Below, in pieces: positions 35,329-43,793 of a DNA stretch of 64,000 nucleotides. Position numbers and translations under genes: made by a program. The DNA lies in assembly GCF_040801785.1 (NCBI RefSeq), contig NZ_CP161806.1:62001-126000 (forward strand), given 5' to 3'. The stretch comes from Sulfitobacter sp. LCG007. Lineage in GTDB: Bacteria > Pseudomonadota > Alphaproteobacteria > Rhodobacterales > Rhodobacteraceae. Positions within the stretch are counted from its first letter, which is position 1. The number at the start of each line of letters is the position of its first letter. Below the pieces are notes generated by a model that did not search any database, was not told the origin of the DNA, and saw only the letters and a list, made by a program, of their open reading frames with translations.

Positions 35329-36108
35329 TCAGTCCCGCGCCTGACGACGGCGCACCCGCGTGCGATAGGTCATCTTGTCCGCCGGATGCCAGTTGACCGA
35401 GGCGATCAGGATCCCGCGCGAAGTCAGGTAGCGCCGCAGAAGCTGCAGCGACAGCGCGCCCTCCCGCAGCCCGATCGCGCGCGACACGTTCTGCGGCATG
35501 GGCAGCGCGCGGACCTCCTGCTGCGCCTCGATGATGGTTTCCCGCGACCGGGTTTCCAGCAGGTCGAAGAAGGGACCGTTGTGGTCAGCGAAGGACGGGA
35601 TGTAGTCGCGGAACCGCTCGGGCACGTAGCTCTGGATGAAGCAGAGCGGACGCCCACCGGGCGCGGTCCAGCGGACGCCCTCCACCCGGATCCACCGCTC
35701 GCCCTCCCGGACGGGGCCACCCTCGCCGCCGATACTGCGGGCCAGTCCGGCGTCCAGCACGACTTCTTCGCTGCCCAGAACGACCAGGTATGTGTCCACG
35801 GCGATCTGGAACAGCTCCTGAAGCGACTCGAAGGACTGGTAGTAGCTGGCCGATGGGTTGGCCGTCAGCACGCGGGTGCCCATGCCTTGCCGCCGTTCCA
35901 CGTAGCCATCCTGCATCAGGTTGCGCAGCGCCGACCGGATGGTGAAGCGGCTGGTGTCGAATTCCTCCGCCAGTTCGATCTCGGTCGGCATCAATGACCC
36001 GACCGGATATTCGCCCTCTGAAATCCGCTCCTGCAGGGACCGCTGGATACGCACATATAGGGGCGCATCGGCGCCGGGCACCTGCGCGATGGTCCGATCG
36101 CTGTTCAC
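35329..36108 (-). CDS. GntR-family regulator, HutC/UTRA subfamily
   Basis: A 259-residue regulator with an N-terminal winged helix (YVRIQRSLQERISEG, PTEIELAEEFDTSRFTIRSALRNL) and a C-terminal UTRA ligand-binding domain ending in a typical HPADKM strand. GTG at 36108 is chosen: GGGAGA precedes it by seven bases, and longer frames run through the operator region. Divergent from the 36286-39298 operon. TTTGTCCA and TGGACAAA elements in the shared region are candidate operators. Effector unknown, probably an acid made by the divergent operon. Confidence 0.85.
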   Translation of the reverse strand: MNSDRTIAQVPGADAPLYVRIQRSLQERISEGEYPVGSLMPTEIELAEEFDTSRFTIRSALRNLMQDGYVERRQGMGTRVLTANPSASYYQSFESLQELFQIAVDTYLVVLGSEEVVLDAGLARSIGGEGGPVREGERWIRVEGVRWTAPGGRPLCFIQSYVPERFRDYIPSFADHNGPFFDLLETRSRETIIEAQQEVRALPMPQNVSRAIGLREGALSLQLLRRYLTSRGILIASVNWHPADKMTYRTRVRRRQARD

Positions 36109-36160
36109 TGCCGGTCTCCCTATTGAACCAACCCCGACGCCATTGTGTGCAATCGACAGG

Positions 36161-36237
36161 TTTGTCCAGCCACTCCTTCGACGCGCGGGCAAATCCGGTG
36201 CAAATAGCGCCCATCCGACCCTATTAGTATGGACAAA
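36161..36237. promoter_or_regulatory. Inverted TTTGTCCA/TGGACAAA elements
   Basis: TTTGTCCA (36161-36168) and TGGACAAA (36230-36237) form widely spaced inverted arms in the region between the UTRA-GntR gene and the divergent isomerase operon. The same octamer lies in two other promoter regions (21880-21887 and 29897-29904), suggesting a shared regulator. Confidence 0.45.
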
Positions 36238-36285
36238 TCCAAGACCAGCTGCCAAATGTCCATGTGACCTTCCCCGGATGCCAAG

Positions 36286-37020
36286 ATGACGTACCGCCAC
36301 GCCTCAGCCTACGCCTACCGCGCCAAGCTCGGCCTCATCGTTCCCCCCACCAATACGGTGAACGAGGCGGAGTGGATGAGGATGATCCCCGAAGGCGTGA
36401 CCTTCCACACGCACCGGATGCCGCTGCATGGCGCGGGGGAACGCGAGGCGCTGATGCGCGATCTCTCCGCCTCGGTCGGGCTGCTGGCGCAGTCGGGCGT
36501 CGATGCCGTGGCCTATGCCTGTACCGCAGGCAGCATGACCGTCCCCGCGACCCAACTGCCCGAGGACGCCTCCGCGGCCACCGGCCAGAAGGTGCTCACC
36601 ACCTCCGCGGCGCTGGTCGACGCCCTCCGCGCGCTCGGCGCCAGCCGCATCTCGGTCGCGACGCCCTACGCGCAGCCGGTGAACGATCACGAGGTCGAAT
36701 TCCTCGCCGCGCACGGGGTGGAAACGCTGGCCATCGCGGGCCTTGGCATCGGAGCGGGCGGGCCGCATGAATTCGTCCGGATCGCCCGCACCCCGCTTGA
36801 CCGCGTGCGGGCCCATGCCATCGACATCTTCGACCCTGCAAGCGACGCGCTGCTGATCGCCTGCACGGATTTCCCCACGCTGCCGCTGATCCCCGACCTC
36901 GAGGACAAGCTGGGCGTGCCGGTCGTCACCTCCAATCAGGCGACGCTCTGGTCCATGCTCCGCTCCGTCGGCATCGACGATCGCCTGCCCGGACTGGGCC
37001 GGCTGTTCGCCGACCACTGA
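36286..37020 (+). CDS. Asp/Glu racemase-superfamily enzyme, maleate isomerase/arylmalonate decarboxylase type
   Basis: A 244-residue cofactor-independent enzyme. It opens AKLGLIVPPTNTVNEAEW, the carboxylate-binding loop of the group. Two cysteines stand in the matched motifs: Cys79 in YACTAGS and Cys193 in IACTDFPTL, the two-cysteine pattern of racemases and maleate cis-trans isomerase. The neighbours, a lyase and a maleamate-amidase-like hydrolase, make a maleate-like substrate plausible. First gene of a four-gene operon divergent from the UTRA-GntR regulator. A hydantoin or aspartate racemase is the main alternative. Confidence 0.8.
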   Translation: MTYRHASAYAYRAKLGLIVPPTNTVNEAEWMRMIPEGVTFHTHRMPLHGAGEREALMRDLSASVGLLAQSGVDAVAYACTAGSMTVPATQLPEDASAATGQKVLTTSAALVDALRALGASRISVATPYAQPVNDHEVEFLAAHGVETLAIAGLGIGAGGPHEFVRIARTPLDRVRAHAIDIFDPASDALLIACTDFPTLPLIPDLEDKLGVPVVTSNQATLWSMLRSVGIDDRLPGLGRLFADH

Positions 37021-37046
37021 GACAGAAAATAGAAAGGACACCCCCC

Positions 37047-37907
37047 ATGCCTGACGCCTCTATCCGCGCCGCCCTGAAGAACGGCGATTTCGTGCTCGCC
37101 CCCGGCGTCTTCGAACTGATTTCCGCGCTGATCGCCGACCGCGCCGGTTTTCCCGCGCTCTACGTGACGGGCTACGGCACCGTCGCCTCCGCGCTCGGCC
37201 TGCCCGACGCCGGACTTGCGACCTATTCCGACATGCTCGACCGGATCTCGCTGATCTGCGAACGCACGACCACCCCGGTGATCGCCGATGCCGACACCGG
37301 CTACGGCGGGCTTCTCAACGTCGCCCACACCGTTCGCGGCTACGAGCAGGCGGGCGTGACGGCGATCCAGCTTGAGGACCAGGAATTCCCCAAGAAGTGT
37401 GGCCATACGCCGAACCGGCGGGTTGTCCCGCTTGAGGACATGATCAAGAAGATCGAGGTCGCGGTGGACAGCCGCCGCTCGGACGATTTTCTCGTGATCG
37501 CGCGTACCGACAGCCGGACCGGCCTCGGCATCGACGAAGCGATCCGCCGCGGCAAGGCCTTCGCCAAGGCCGGCGCCGACGTCGTCTTCGTCGAAAGCCC
37601 CGAGAGCGAGGAGGAGATGAAGCGCATCGCGGACGAGATCGACGCCCCCCTTTTCGCCAACATGGTCAACGGCGGCCGCACGCCGCTCCTGTCCGCCGAC
37701 CGGCTGAAGGAGCTTGGCTTCTCCATCGCGATCCACCCCGCCGTCGGCTTCCTCGCCATGGGCGCCGCGCTGGAAAAGGCCTATGGTGACCTCAAGACGC
37801 ATGGCGAGACCACCGATGCCATCGACCTCTACGACTTCGCGAAGATGAACGAGGTGCTGGGCTTCCAGGCTGTCTGGGACTTCGAAAAGAAATACGCACA
37901 GGTCTGA
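37047..37907 (+). CDS. Isocitrate lyase/PEP mutase family lyase (paralogue 2)
   Basis: A 286-residue TIM-barrel lyase. DADTGYG is at residues 81-87 and EDQEFPKKCGH at 110-120 with Cys118. These motifs sit at the same positions as in the 6053-6925 protein, and the C-terminal section (FAKMNEVLGFQAVWDFEKK) also resembles it, so the two are close paralogues. It should cleave a substituted malate-type acid into pyruvate or glyoxylate plus a second acid. It lies 26 bases after the racemase-family gene and 18 before the amidohydrolase gene. Substrate unknown; methylisocitrate, dimethylmalate or oxaloacetate-type compounds are possible. Confidence 0.85.
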   Translation: MPDASIRAALKNGDFVLAPGVFELISALIADRAGFPALYVTGYGTVASALGLPDAGLATYSDMLDRISLICERTTTPVIADADTGYGGLLNVAHTVRGYEQAGVTAIQLEDQEFPKKCGHTPNRRVVPLEDMIKKIEVAVDSRRSDDFLVIARTDSRTGLGIDEAIRRGKAFAKAGADVVFVESPESEEEMKRIADEIDAPLFANMVNGGRTPLLSADRLKELGFSIAIHPAVGFLAMGAALEKAYGDLKTHGETTDAIDLYDFAKMNEVLGFQAVWDFEKKYAQV

Positions 37908-37925
37908 AGGAAAGGGGAGCCGGAC

Positions 37926-38579
37926 ATGAGCAATCTCCAGGAAAACTACGCCAAGGCCTATTCCAACAAGTCGGGCTACGGCGAGCGCCCCGCGCTTGTC
38001 CTCGTCGACTTCGCCCACGCCTATTTCGACCCCGACTGCGTGCTCTACGGGGATGAGGGCTGCCGCGTCGCCCTCGCCTCCGCCCTGCGCGTGCGCGCCG
38101 CGGCCCATGCGGCGGGCGTTCCGGTGATCCTGACCGAAGTGACCTACCAGAAGGGCCTCGGCGGTATGGACGGCGGGCGCTTCTTCGAGAAGGCCCTGCC
38201 GCTCAAGTCGTTCATGCAGGGGGAAGAGACCGCGCGCTTTGCCGACGGCCTGACCCCGCGCCCGGACGAACTGATCGTCTCGAAACAGTACCCCTCGGCC
38301 TTCTTCGGCACCTCGCTGGCCTCCACCCTCACGGCGGCGGGCCGGGACAGTGTGATCCTCACCGGGCTGACGACCTCCGGCTGCATCCGCGCCAGCTGCA
38401 TCGATTCAATGTCCTACGGCTTCAAGACCATCGTCGTGGCAGAGGCCTGCGGCGACCGTCACAAGGACCCGCACGAGGCCAACCTCTTCGACATGAACGC
38501 CAAATACGCCGACGTCGTGTCGGAGGAGGAGATCATCGCCTATCTCGGCGCACTCGCCAGCGCCAAAGCGGCGGAATGA
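37926..38579 (+). CDS. Isochorismatase-family cysteine amidohydrolase (N-carbamoylsarcosine/maleamate amidase-like)
   Basis: A 217-residue cytoplasmic cysteine hydrolase. The catalytic triad is visible as Asp28 (VLVDFA), Lys120 (IVSKQYPSAFFGT) and Cys153 (TTSGCIRAS). The SAFFGT stretch after the lysine and the HANLFDMNAKYADV-like tail (EANLFDMNAKYADVV) fit the N-carbamoylsarcosine amidase/maleamate amidase branch. Beside a maleate-isomerase-like gene it probably releases ammonia from a maleamate-like half-amide (inference). The stop overlaps the next start by four bases. Confidence 0.8.
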   Translation: MSNLQENYAKAYSNKSGYGERPALVLVDFAHAYFDPDCVLYGDEGCRVALASALRVRAAAHAAGVPVILTEVTYQKGLGGMDGGRFFEKALPLKSFMQGEETARFADGLTPRPDELIVSKQYPSAFFGTSLASTLTAAGRDSVILTGLTTSGCIRASCIDSMSYGFKTIVVAEACGDRHKDPHEANLFDMNAKYADVVSEEEIIAYLGALASAKAAE

Positions 38580-39298
38580 CCGAGCGGCGCATCGCGCTTC
38601 TCGGCGGCGCGGGCGGCATCGGCCGCGTCCTCGCCGCCGAACTTGCCGAGCGCGGGGACGAGGTGATCACCCTCGACCTCGAGGGCTCGCTGGACCGGCA
38701 CGGCGTCACCGGCGGCATCGCCATCGACATCACCGACGAAGCCAGCGTCACCCGCGCCTTCGGGCAGCTTGGCGGCGCGCTCGACGGCTTCGTGAACCTG
38801 GCGGGCTACAACTCGGACCTGATCCCCCTCGACCGGATGGAGACGCGGTATTTCGACGACATCCTGACCGCCAACCTGCGCGGCGCCTTCCTGGCCGCGC
38901 GCGCGGCCGCGCCGCTTCTGACGGACGGTGGCAGCATGGTGAACATCGCCTCCGGCCTCGCCTCCCACGTGCGACCCGGCTACGGCGCCTATGCCGCCTC
39001 CAAGGCGGCGGTGATCGCGATGACCAAGACGATGGCGCTGGAACTGGCCCCAAGGCTGCGGGTCAACGCGGTGGCGCCGGGGCTGGTCGATACCGCCTTC
39101 CTGCGCGGCGGGACGGGGCGGTCGGACGAAACTGGCGACAGCATCGTCGATCTCGACGCCTACCGGTCGATGACCCCGCTCGCCCGGATCGCCACGCCCG
39201 AAGACGTGACCGGGCCGATCCGCTTCCTTCTCGGGCCCGACAGCCGGTTCATGACCGCCCAGGTGCTCTGGGTGAACGGCGGCGGCTACGCGCCCTGA
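38576..39298 (+). CDS. Short-chain dehydrogenase/reductase
   Basis: A 240-residue SDR. The cofactor motif LGGAGGIGRVLA is at about residues 9-20; an aspartate (TLDLEG) after the second strand favours NAD over NADP. The catalytic serine is in NIASGLASH and the active-site motif YGAYAASK follows. The C-terminus RFMTAQVLWVNGGG is classical. Last gene of the operon, coupled to the amidohydrolase by an ATGA overlap. It should act on a hydroxy or keto acid of the pathway; the substrate is not predictable. Confidence 0.85.
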   Translation: MTERRIALLGGAGGIGRVLAAELAERGDEVITLDLEGSLDRHGVTGGIAIDITDEASVTRAFGQLGGALDGFVNLAGYNSDLIPLDRMETRYFDDILTANLRGAFLAARAAAPLLTDGGSMVNIASGLASHVRPGYGAYAASKAAVIAMTKTMALELAPRLRVNAVAPGLVDTAFLRGGTGRSDETGDSIVDLDAYRSMTPLARIATPEDVTGPIRFLLGPDSRFMTAQVLWVNGGGYAP

Positions 39299-39626
39299 CG
39301 GGACTTTTGCATTGATTGATATGCGCTGATCATTCGCGTGGTCTGATGGCGCGGGTCATGCCACCGGGAAAGGTATTTCAATGAACCGGGTTTCGCCAGA
39401 ACGCCCGGTTCTTCGTGGTGCCTGTCCGCTTCATCCAGATGCCATCCGGCGGCTGCAGGCGGTCCGAGCACAACGACGGCTTACCGGGACTGCGCAGGCG
39501 ACGATCTGAGCGTGCGGAAACCGAGAGCCCTTCAGGCGCGGCGATGTCCATGCTTTCCACGGCCAGGTGCTCAAGCCTGCCGAGTGGCTCCGAACGACGT
39601 GGCATGGCCTCGGAAACAAGCTGCCG
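39299..39626. other. Gene-free interval with one hairpin
   Basis: 328 bases between two convergent operons. I see no credible gene on either strand. GAACCGGG (39383-39390) and CCCGGTTC (39404-39411) form an eight-base-pair hairpin with a 13-base loop and no T tract, possibly a weak terminator. The rest shows no repeat, tRNA or insertion-sequence end that I can recognise. Confidence 0.6.
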
Positions 39627-40982
39627 TCAGGGATGGGAGGGGGACCGGATCGCCTGGCTCAACGCCGCCAGATCCGGGGCCGCGCCATCCAGCAGCGCGG
39701 CGATGATGCGGGTGGCCGCGTCGTCTGAATGGCGCCGGGAGAGGTTCGCCCGCACCTTCGCCAGCACGGCATCCTCCCCGATCTCCCGGCCCGGCGCGCC
39801 GCGCACCGTTTCGACCGAGACGTCAAGCCTCCGACCATCCGTCGTGCGGGTCTCGATCCGCGCCGGGAAGCGCGCGGGGAAACCGGACTCCGTCCAGGGT
39901 TCCAGCGACATGCGGCGGGCCAGCGCCACGACCTCGTCCCGCGGCGCATGCTCGAAGCTCGCCACATCCACGCGCCCGTCCGTCAGCATCAGCGCGATGC
40001 AGTAGGGCAGTCCCCATTTGCCGTCATAGCCGGAAGACGGCGCCTGCCGCCTCGTCCAGGGCTCCGCGATCAGAGCCAGTTCCTCGACGGGGACATGCAG
40101 CGTCATCGTCTCGACCGTATCGGGCGTGACGCCATCGGCCATCAGCCGCTCGGTCAGTTCCAGAAAGGGGTGTATGTAGTGACACGCCGGGTAGAGCTTG
40201 AATGCCGCCTCGGGCAGATACCAGCGCGCGCCGAGGTCCTTCAGCGTCGCGTCGAGCCCTGCGGGATCGGCACCGAAGACGCGCATCGGCCCGAAGCGGT
40301 TTTCCAGAATGTCGGAAGGACCGGTCATGCCGCCGCGCGCAAGCCGCGCTGCCATGATGCCGGTCTGTGCCGCCCAACCCGGGTTCAGTGCCTTCACGCT
40401 CGCGCCCTCGGAAAGGAAGGCGAGCATCCCCGACGCCTGCGACCCGGCTATTCCGATTGCGGATATCATCCTGTCACGGTCCAGCCGCCACACCCGCGCA
40501 GCCGCGAGCGCCGCACCGATCGCGCCTGCGACAGAGGTCACCTGCACGCCGCGGGCCTGAAACGCGCCGGGGGCGGCCAGCCCGATGCGGATCATTGCCT
40601 CCCAGGCGATCACGAAACCGGCGAGCATCGCGGCGCCGTCCGCATCCGCCTCCTGCGCCGCCGCGAGCGCGATGGGGGCCGCGACGGCGCTGCCGTGGAT
40701 GACCGATGCGACATGGGTGTCGTCATACTCGAGCGAATGGATGAGGCAGCCGTTGAGCATCGCGGCTTCCGCGGCCGAGGCACTTCCGCCCGCGAGACTG
40801 CACGCCTTGCCGGCGTTCTGCATCTCGTCGACCCAGCCGCGTTGTCCGGGTCCCGAAGACGCAGCGACGCCGACACCGATTGCGTCCAGCAGATGCAGAC
40901 GTGCGGCGCGCATCATGTCCGGCGGCAGCGCCAAAGGGTCGAGGTCAGCCGCGAAATCCGCCAGTTGCCCTGCGGCGGTCAT
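39627..40982 (-). CDS. MmgE/PrpD-family protein (first of two)
   Basis: A 451-residue MmgE/PrpD-fold protein. Family members include 2-methylcitrate dehydratase, cis-aconitate decarboxylase and iminodisuccinate epimerase-type enzymes. The opening helix RAARLHLLDAIGVGVAAS, the segment LEYDDTHVASVIHGSA with its Asp-Asp-His-x-x-x-x-x-His pattern, KALNPGWAAQTGI and AFKLYPACHYIHP are the family landmarks. The start overlaps the flavoprotein stop (ATGA), so it is the third gene of the PrpD-flavoprotein-PrpD operon. It probably dehydrates, decarboxylates or epimerises a tricarboxylic or amino-dicarboxylic acid; a clear prp operon is absent. Confidence 0.8.
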   Translation of the reverse strand: MTAAGQLADFAADLDPLALPPDMMRAARLHLLDAIGVGVAASSGPGQRGWVDEMQNAGKACSLAGGSASAAEAAMLNGCLIHSLEYDDTHVASVIHGSAVAAPIALAAAQEADADGAAMLAGFVIAWEAMIRIGLAAPGAFQARGVQVTSVAGAIGAALAAARVWRLDRDRMISAIGIAGSQASGMLAFLSEGASVKALNPGWAAQTGIMAARLARGGMTGPSDILENRFGPMRVFGADPAGLDATLKDLGARWYLPEAAFKLYPACHYIHPFLELTERLMADGVTPDTVETMTLHVPVEELALIAEPWTRRQAPSSGYDGKWGLPYCIALMLTDGRVDVASFEHAPRDEVVALARRMSLEPWTESGFPARFPARIETRTTDGRRLDVSVETVRGAPGREIGEDAVLAKVRANLSRRHSDDAATRIIAALLDGAAPDLAALSQAIRSPSHP

Positions 40983-42334
40983 GGCGCGTTCCGGATCTCG
41001 TCCATGGCGGTCATGCCGGCGAGACGTCCGAGGACCAGCGCCGTGACAAGCCCGTTGCCCGACGCATATCCCATCGCGCCGGCCCGCCCGCTGATTCCCG
41101 CCGCCGCGCCGCCCCCGGCGAATAGGTTCGGGATCACCCCGCCTTCCTGCCTGCGCACCCGCGCCCGGGCATCGGTCAGCAGTCCGCCCTGGGTGTGGAA
41201 CAATCCCGGCTTTACCCGCGCGATCGCCAGCTCACCCTCGAAAGGCGCCTTGTTGAAGACCGTGCGGCCGAAGCGGTCCGCACATGCGCCCGATGCGGCG
41301 CGCCGGTAGTGCGCCAGCGTTTCCGACAAAGCGTCGCCGTCGATGCCGGCGGACTCGGCCAGCGCCAGGGGATCGTCAGACCACCGCATGGCGCCCATTG
41401 CGGACATCTCGGCGTATTCCTCTTCGGCCATGGCGATCTCGTGAATCCGCCTGTCGTAGATCGCCCAGGCGAATTCGCCCTGCGCCATGACGGTCGCGGC
41501 ATAGCCCGAATAGCCGTCCATTTCGTTGCCGAAGCGGCGGCCGTCCTTGCCCACGAGGATCCCGCCCTTCTCGATCGTGGTCCAGGACAGCAGCTGACCC
41601 TGCGGATAGGCGACCGCGGCATATCCCTGATAGGCTGCCATGTTGCCCATCTCGGCGCCAAGTGCCCGCCCCCAGAGCACGGCCTCGCCCGTGCTCCCGG
41701 GTGCGCCGAAATATTCCGCGCCCGCGATCTCGGGCAGGAATTCGGCGACGAGGTCACGGTTGGCTGCGAAACCGTTGGTCGCCAGAAGGACCTTCTTCGC
41801 GCGGATCGGCTCACCGGCCACGATGGCGCCCTGGACGGAGCCGTTGTGGACGACAAGCGACTCGGCTGCGTTGCCGACCGCGAGGGGAATATCGCGCGTT
41901 TCGACAAAGGACAGGAGGTCATCGACCAGATCCTGGCCCCGCCTCGATCGCGGCGCGTGCAGCCGCTCGACCGAGTGCCCGATATGGCGGTAGGCCGTGA
42001 TCAGCTCCATCCGAGCGCCAAGATCGTCGATCAACCATTCGCACAACGGCGCGCATTCCCTCGCCACCATTTCCGTGATCTCGTCTGCATCGTGATGCCC
42101 GGCGGTCCGGATCAGATCCTCGATCATCCGCTCCGGGCTGTCCTCGATGCCGGCTTCTTTCTGGAAACGGCTTCCCGCCCCTGGAATAGACCCGGTGGAG
42201 AGCGACGAGTTGCCCCCGGGACGCTCCCGCTTTTCGACGATGGCGACGCTGCCTCCCGCGTCATGTGCCGCGATCGCGCCGGCAAGGCCGCAGGCCCCGG
42301 CCCCGATGACGAGCAGGTCAAGCTCGTCGCTCAT
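40979..42334 (-). CDS. FAD-dependent oxidoreductase, fumarate reductase/3-ketosteroid dehydrogenase type
   Basis: A 451-residue soluble flavoprotein (FAD_binding_2). The dinucleotide motif VIGAGACGLAGAIAAHDAG is at about residues 9-27, GGNSSLSTGSIPGAG follows, and the C-terminal FAD site is ITNLFAGGGAAAG-like (IPNLFAGGGAAAGISG) with GYASGNGLV. There is no haem or FMN domain and no signal peptide. It should oxidise or reduce a C-C bond next to a carboxyl group. Start overlaps the stop of the upstream PrpD gene. It resembles the 52576-53940 protein in layout, so two operons use the same kind of flavoenzyme. Confidence 0.8.
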   Translation of the reverse strand: MSDELDLLVIGAGACGLAGAIAAHDAGGSVAIVEKRERPGGNSSLSTGSIPGAGSRFQKEAGIEDSPERMIEDLIRTAGHHDADEITEMVARECAPLCEWLIDDLGARMELITAYRHIGHSVERLHAPRSRRGQDLVDDLLSFVETRDIPLAVGNAAESLVVHNGSVQGAIVAGEPIRAKKVLLATNGFAANRDLVAEFLPEIAGAEYFGAPGSTGEAVLWGRALGAEMGNMAAYQGYAAVAYPQGQLLSWTTIEKGGILVGKDGRRFGNEMDGYSGYAATVMAQGEFAWAIYDRRIHEIAMAEEEYAEMSAMGAMRWSDDPLALAESAGIDGDALSETLAHYRRAASGACADRFGRTVFNKAPFEGELAIARVKPGLFHTQGGLLTDARARVRRQEGGVIPNLFAGGGAAAGISGRAGAMGYASGNGLVTALVLGRLAGMTAMDEIRNAP

Positions 42335-43692
42335 GCCGCCACCATCGCGTTGACGGTGTCGCCCCAGTCCCGGGCAAGTGCATCCGGATCGAGGTCCATG
42401 ATCGCGGACAGCACGCCGCCCATCCGCGGATAGGGTCCGGAGACGATACCCCGGATCTTCTCGCGTATTTCCGGCGGGTCGAATGGCAGGTCCGGACCGC
42501 CGCGCGCACTCAGCACCTCTTCGCTGTGCGTCGCGCCGTCGGTCATGGTCCAGGTCACGCGGGTCGGGCGGTCGTTCGGCCAGTCGGGCACGGGCTCCCA
42601 TGCCGCCACGCTTACCTTGTGCCGCAGTTCGGCCACGCGGGGATGCGACAACGCCGGCGCCGAGAATGCCTCGAACCCGCCGGAGCCGTGAACGGCCGCC
42701 GTCGCGGCGATATGCTGGATGGAGAACTTGCCGGCTATGGTCGTTTCGGGATCGGGGTTGTCCATCACCCGCGCCTTGAAATGCGTATCCAGATGAATCT
42801 GCGCGAGATCCGACACCGACGCGCGCTGCGCCAGCTTCATGGTCGCCTCGATTGCCGCATGCCCGTATTGGCAGCACGCGAAAACCTTGTGATATCCGTC
42901 CGAGATCGCCCATTGCGCCCCCAGCTCTCCGGTCAGTTCGCCAGCGTTCGGCGTGGCTCCGAAGGCGTCGACATAGACGTCATGAAGCGCGCTCGGCAGA
43001 CCCTTGATCCCGATGGCGGCCCAGTCGGTGGCGCGCAGCGCGGTCTGCGCCGCGATGCCCGGCCAGACGTTGCGGCAGAGCGAGCCCTTGATGGGATGGG
43101 TGTAGGGACCCGGCAGAACCATTGTCGCGGCCGAGCCTACGGCGCCCATGGCGACATCGAGCGGAACCCTGCGCAGCATCGACAACGCCGCCGCGCCCCC
43201 GACCGCCGCCAGAGAGCCATGCGGATGGAGCACGAGATTGGCGAAGGTGAAGCAGCGCGCGACGCGCCCGACGATCTCGTATCCCAGGACAAGCGCGCGC
43301 AGCACCTCTTCGGTACTGTGGCCCTCGGCCTCTGCCTCGGCCAGGAGCACGGGCAGGCAGTAGATGCCCGCATGACAGATGACCTTGCGGTAGCCCTCGT
43401 CGAGCTCGGCCCAGTCCGACGCCGAACCGTTCGCCATCGCCGCCGAATAGCGATCCATCCGGACGTTGCGGGCGTTGAAAACGGTGGCCTCTGCCGGTCC
43501 CGAGGATTTCGCGACGCCGTCCTGCAATGCGACCAGCTCGGGTTCGTCCCTTGCAGCGACAATCGCGGCCAGATCGTCGGCCAGAACAAGGGCCGCACGT
43601 GTCCGGACGGTTTCGGGCAGGTCGCGCCACTCGACGCCCGCACAGAACCCGAGAAGGCTTTCCAGACCGCTGGCGATATTCTCGGCACTCAT
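42331..43692 (-). CDS. MmgE/PrpD-family protein (second of two)
   Basis: A 453-residue MmgE/PrpD-fold protein. ATG at 43692 follows GGGAGGATCGCAG, a strong ribosome site. Compared with its partner at 39627 it has the family segments VRTRAALVLADDLAAIVA and NGSASDWAELDEGYRK but lacks the Asp-Asp-Thr-His pattern there (WAELDEG), so the two are distant and probably not redundant. First gene of the operon; the palindrome AACTGTAAACAGTT lies 24 bases upstream of the start. Function could be dehydratase, decarboxylase or epimerase. Confidence 0.8.
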   Translation of the reverse strand: MSAENIASGLESLLGFCAGVEWRDLPETVRTRAALVLADDLAAIVAARDEPELVALQDGVAKSSGPAEATVFNARNVRMDRYSAAMANGSASDWAELDEGYRKVICHAGIYCLPVLLAEAEAEGHSTEEVLRALVLGYEIVGRVARCFTFANLVLHPHGSLAAVGGAAALSMLRRVPLDVAMGAVGSAATMVLPGPYTHPIKGSLCRNVWPGIAAQTALRATDWAAIGIKGLPSALHDVYVDAFGATPNAGELTGELGAQWAISDGYHKVFACCQYGHAAIEATMKLAQRASVSDLAQIHLDTHFKARVMDNPDPETTIAGKFSIQHIAATAAVHGSGGFEAFSAPALSHPRVAELRHKVSVAAWEPVPDWPNDRPTRVTWTMTDGATHSEEVLSARGGPDLPFDPPEIREKIRGIVSGPYPRMGGVLSAIMDLDPDALARDWGDTVNAMVAA

Positions 43693-43715
43693 CTGCGATC
43701 CTCCCACCTGTCACA

Positions 43716-43729
43716 AACTGTAAACAGTT
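43716..43729. promoter_or_regulatory. GntR/FCD-type operator AACTGTAAACAGTT, site 1
   Basis: Perfect inverted arms AACTGT/ACAGTT with an AA centre (AACTGTAAACAGTT), directly upstream of the PrpD operon start. The same palindrome with a CA centre occurs at 61341-61354 and a weaker form at 57806-57819. Confidence 0.7.
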
Positions 43730-43793
43730 GACGACTGGCGCACGGATTTGTCAAGCCGTGCCCGGGCAGGAAGGTCGGTTCGCGCCGGGATGC

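Noticed and set aside
36286-39298. A nicotinate (nic) gene cluster
   Set aside because: Maleate-isomerase-like and maleamate-amidase-like genes are present, but nicX, nicD and nicotinate hydroxylase genes are absent, and a lyase and SDR are added.
39299-39626. Insertion-sequence remnant in the gene-free interval
   Set aside because: Only one short hairpin is visible; no transposase fragment or terminal repeats can be shown.
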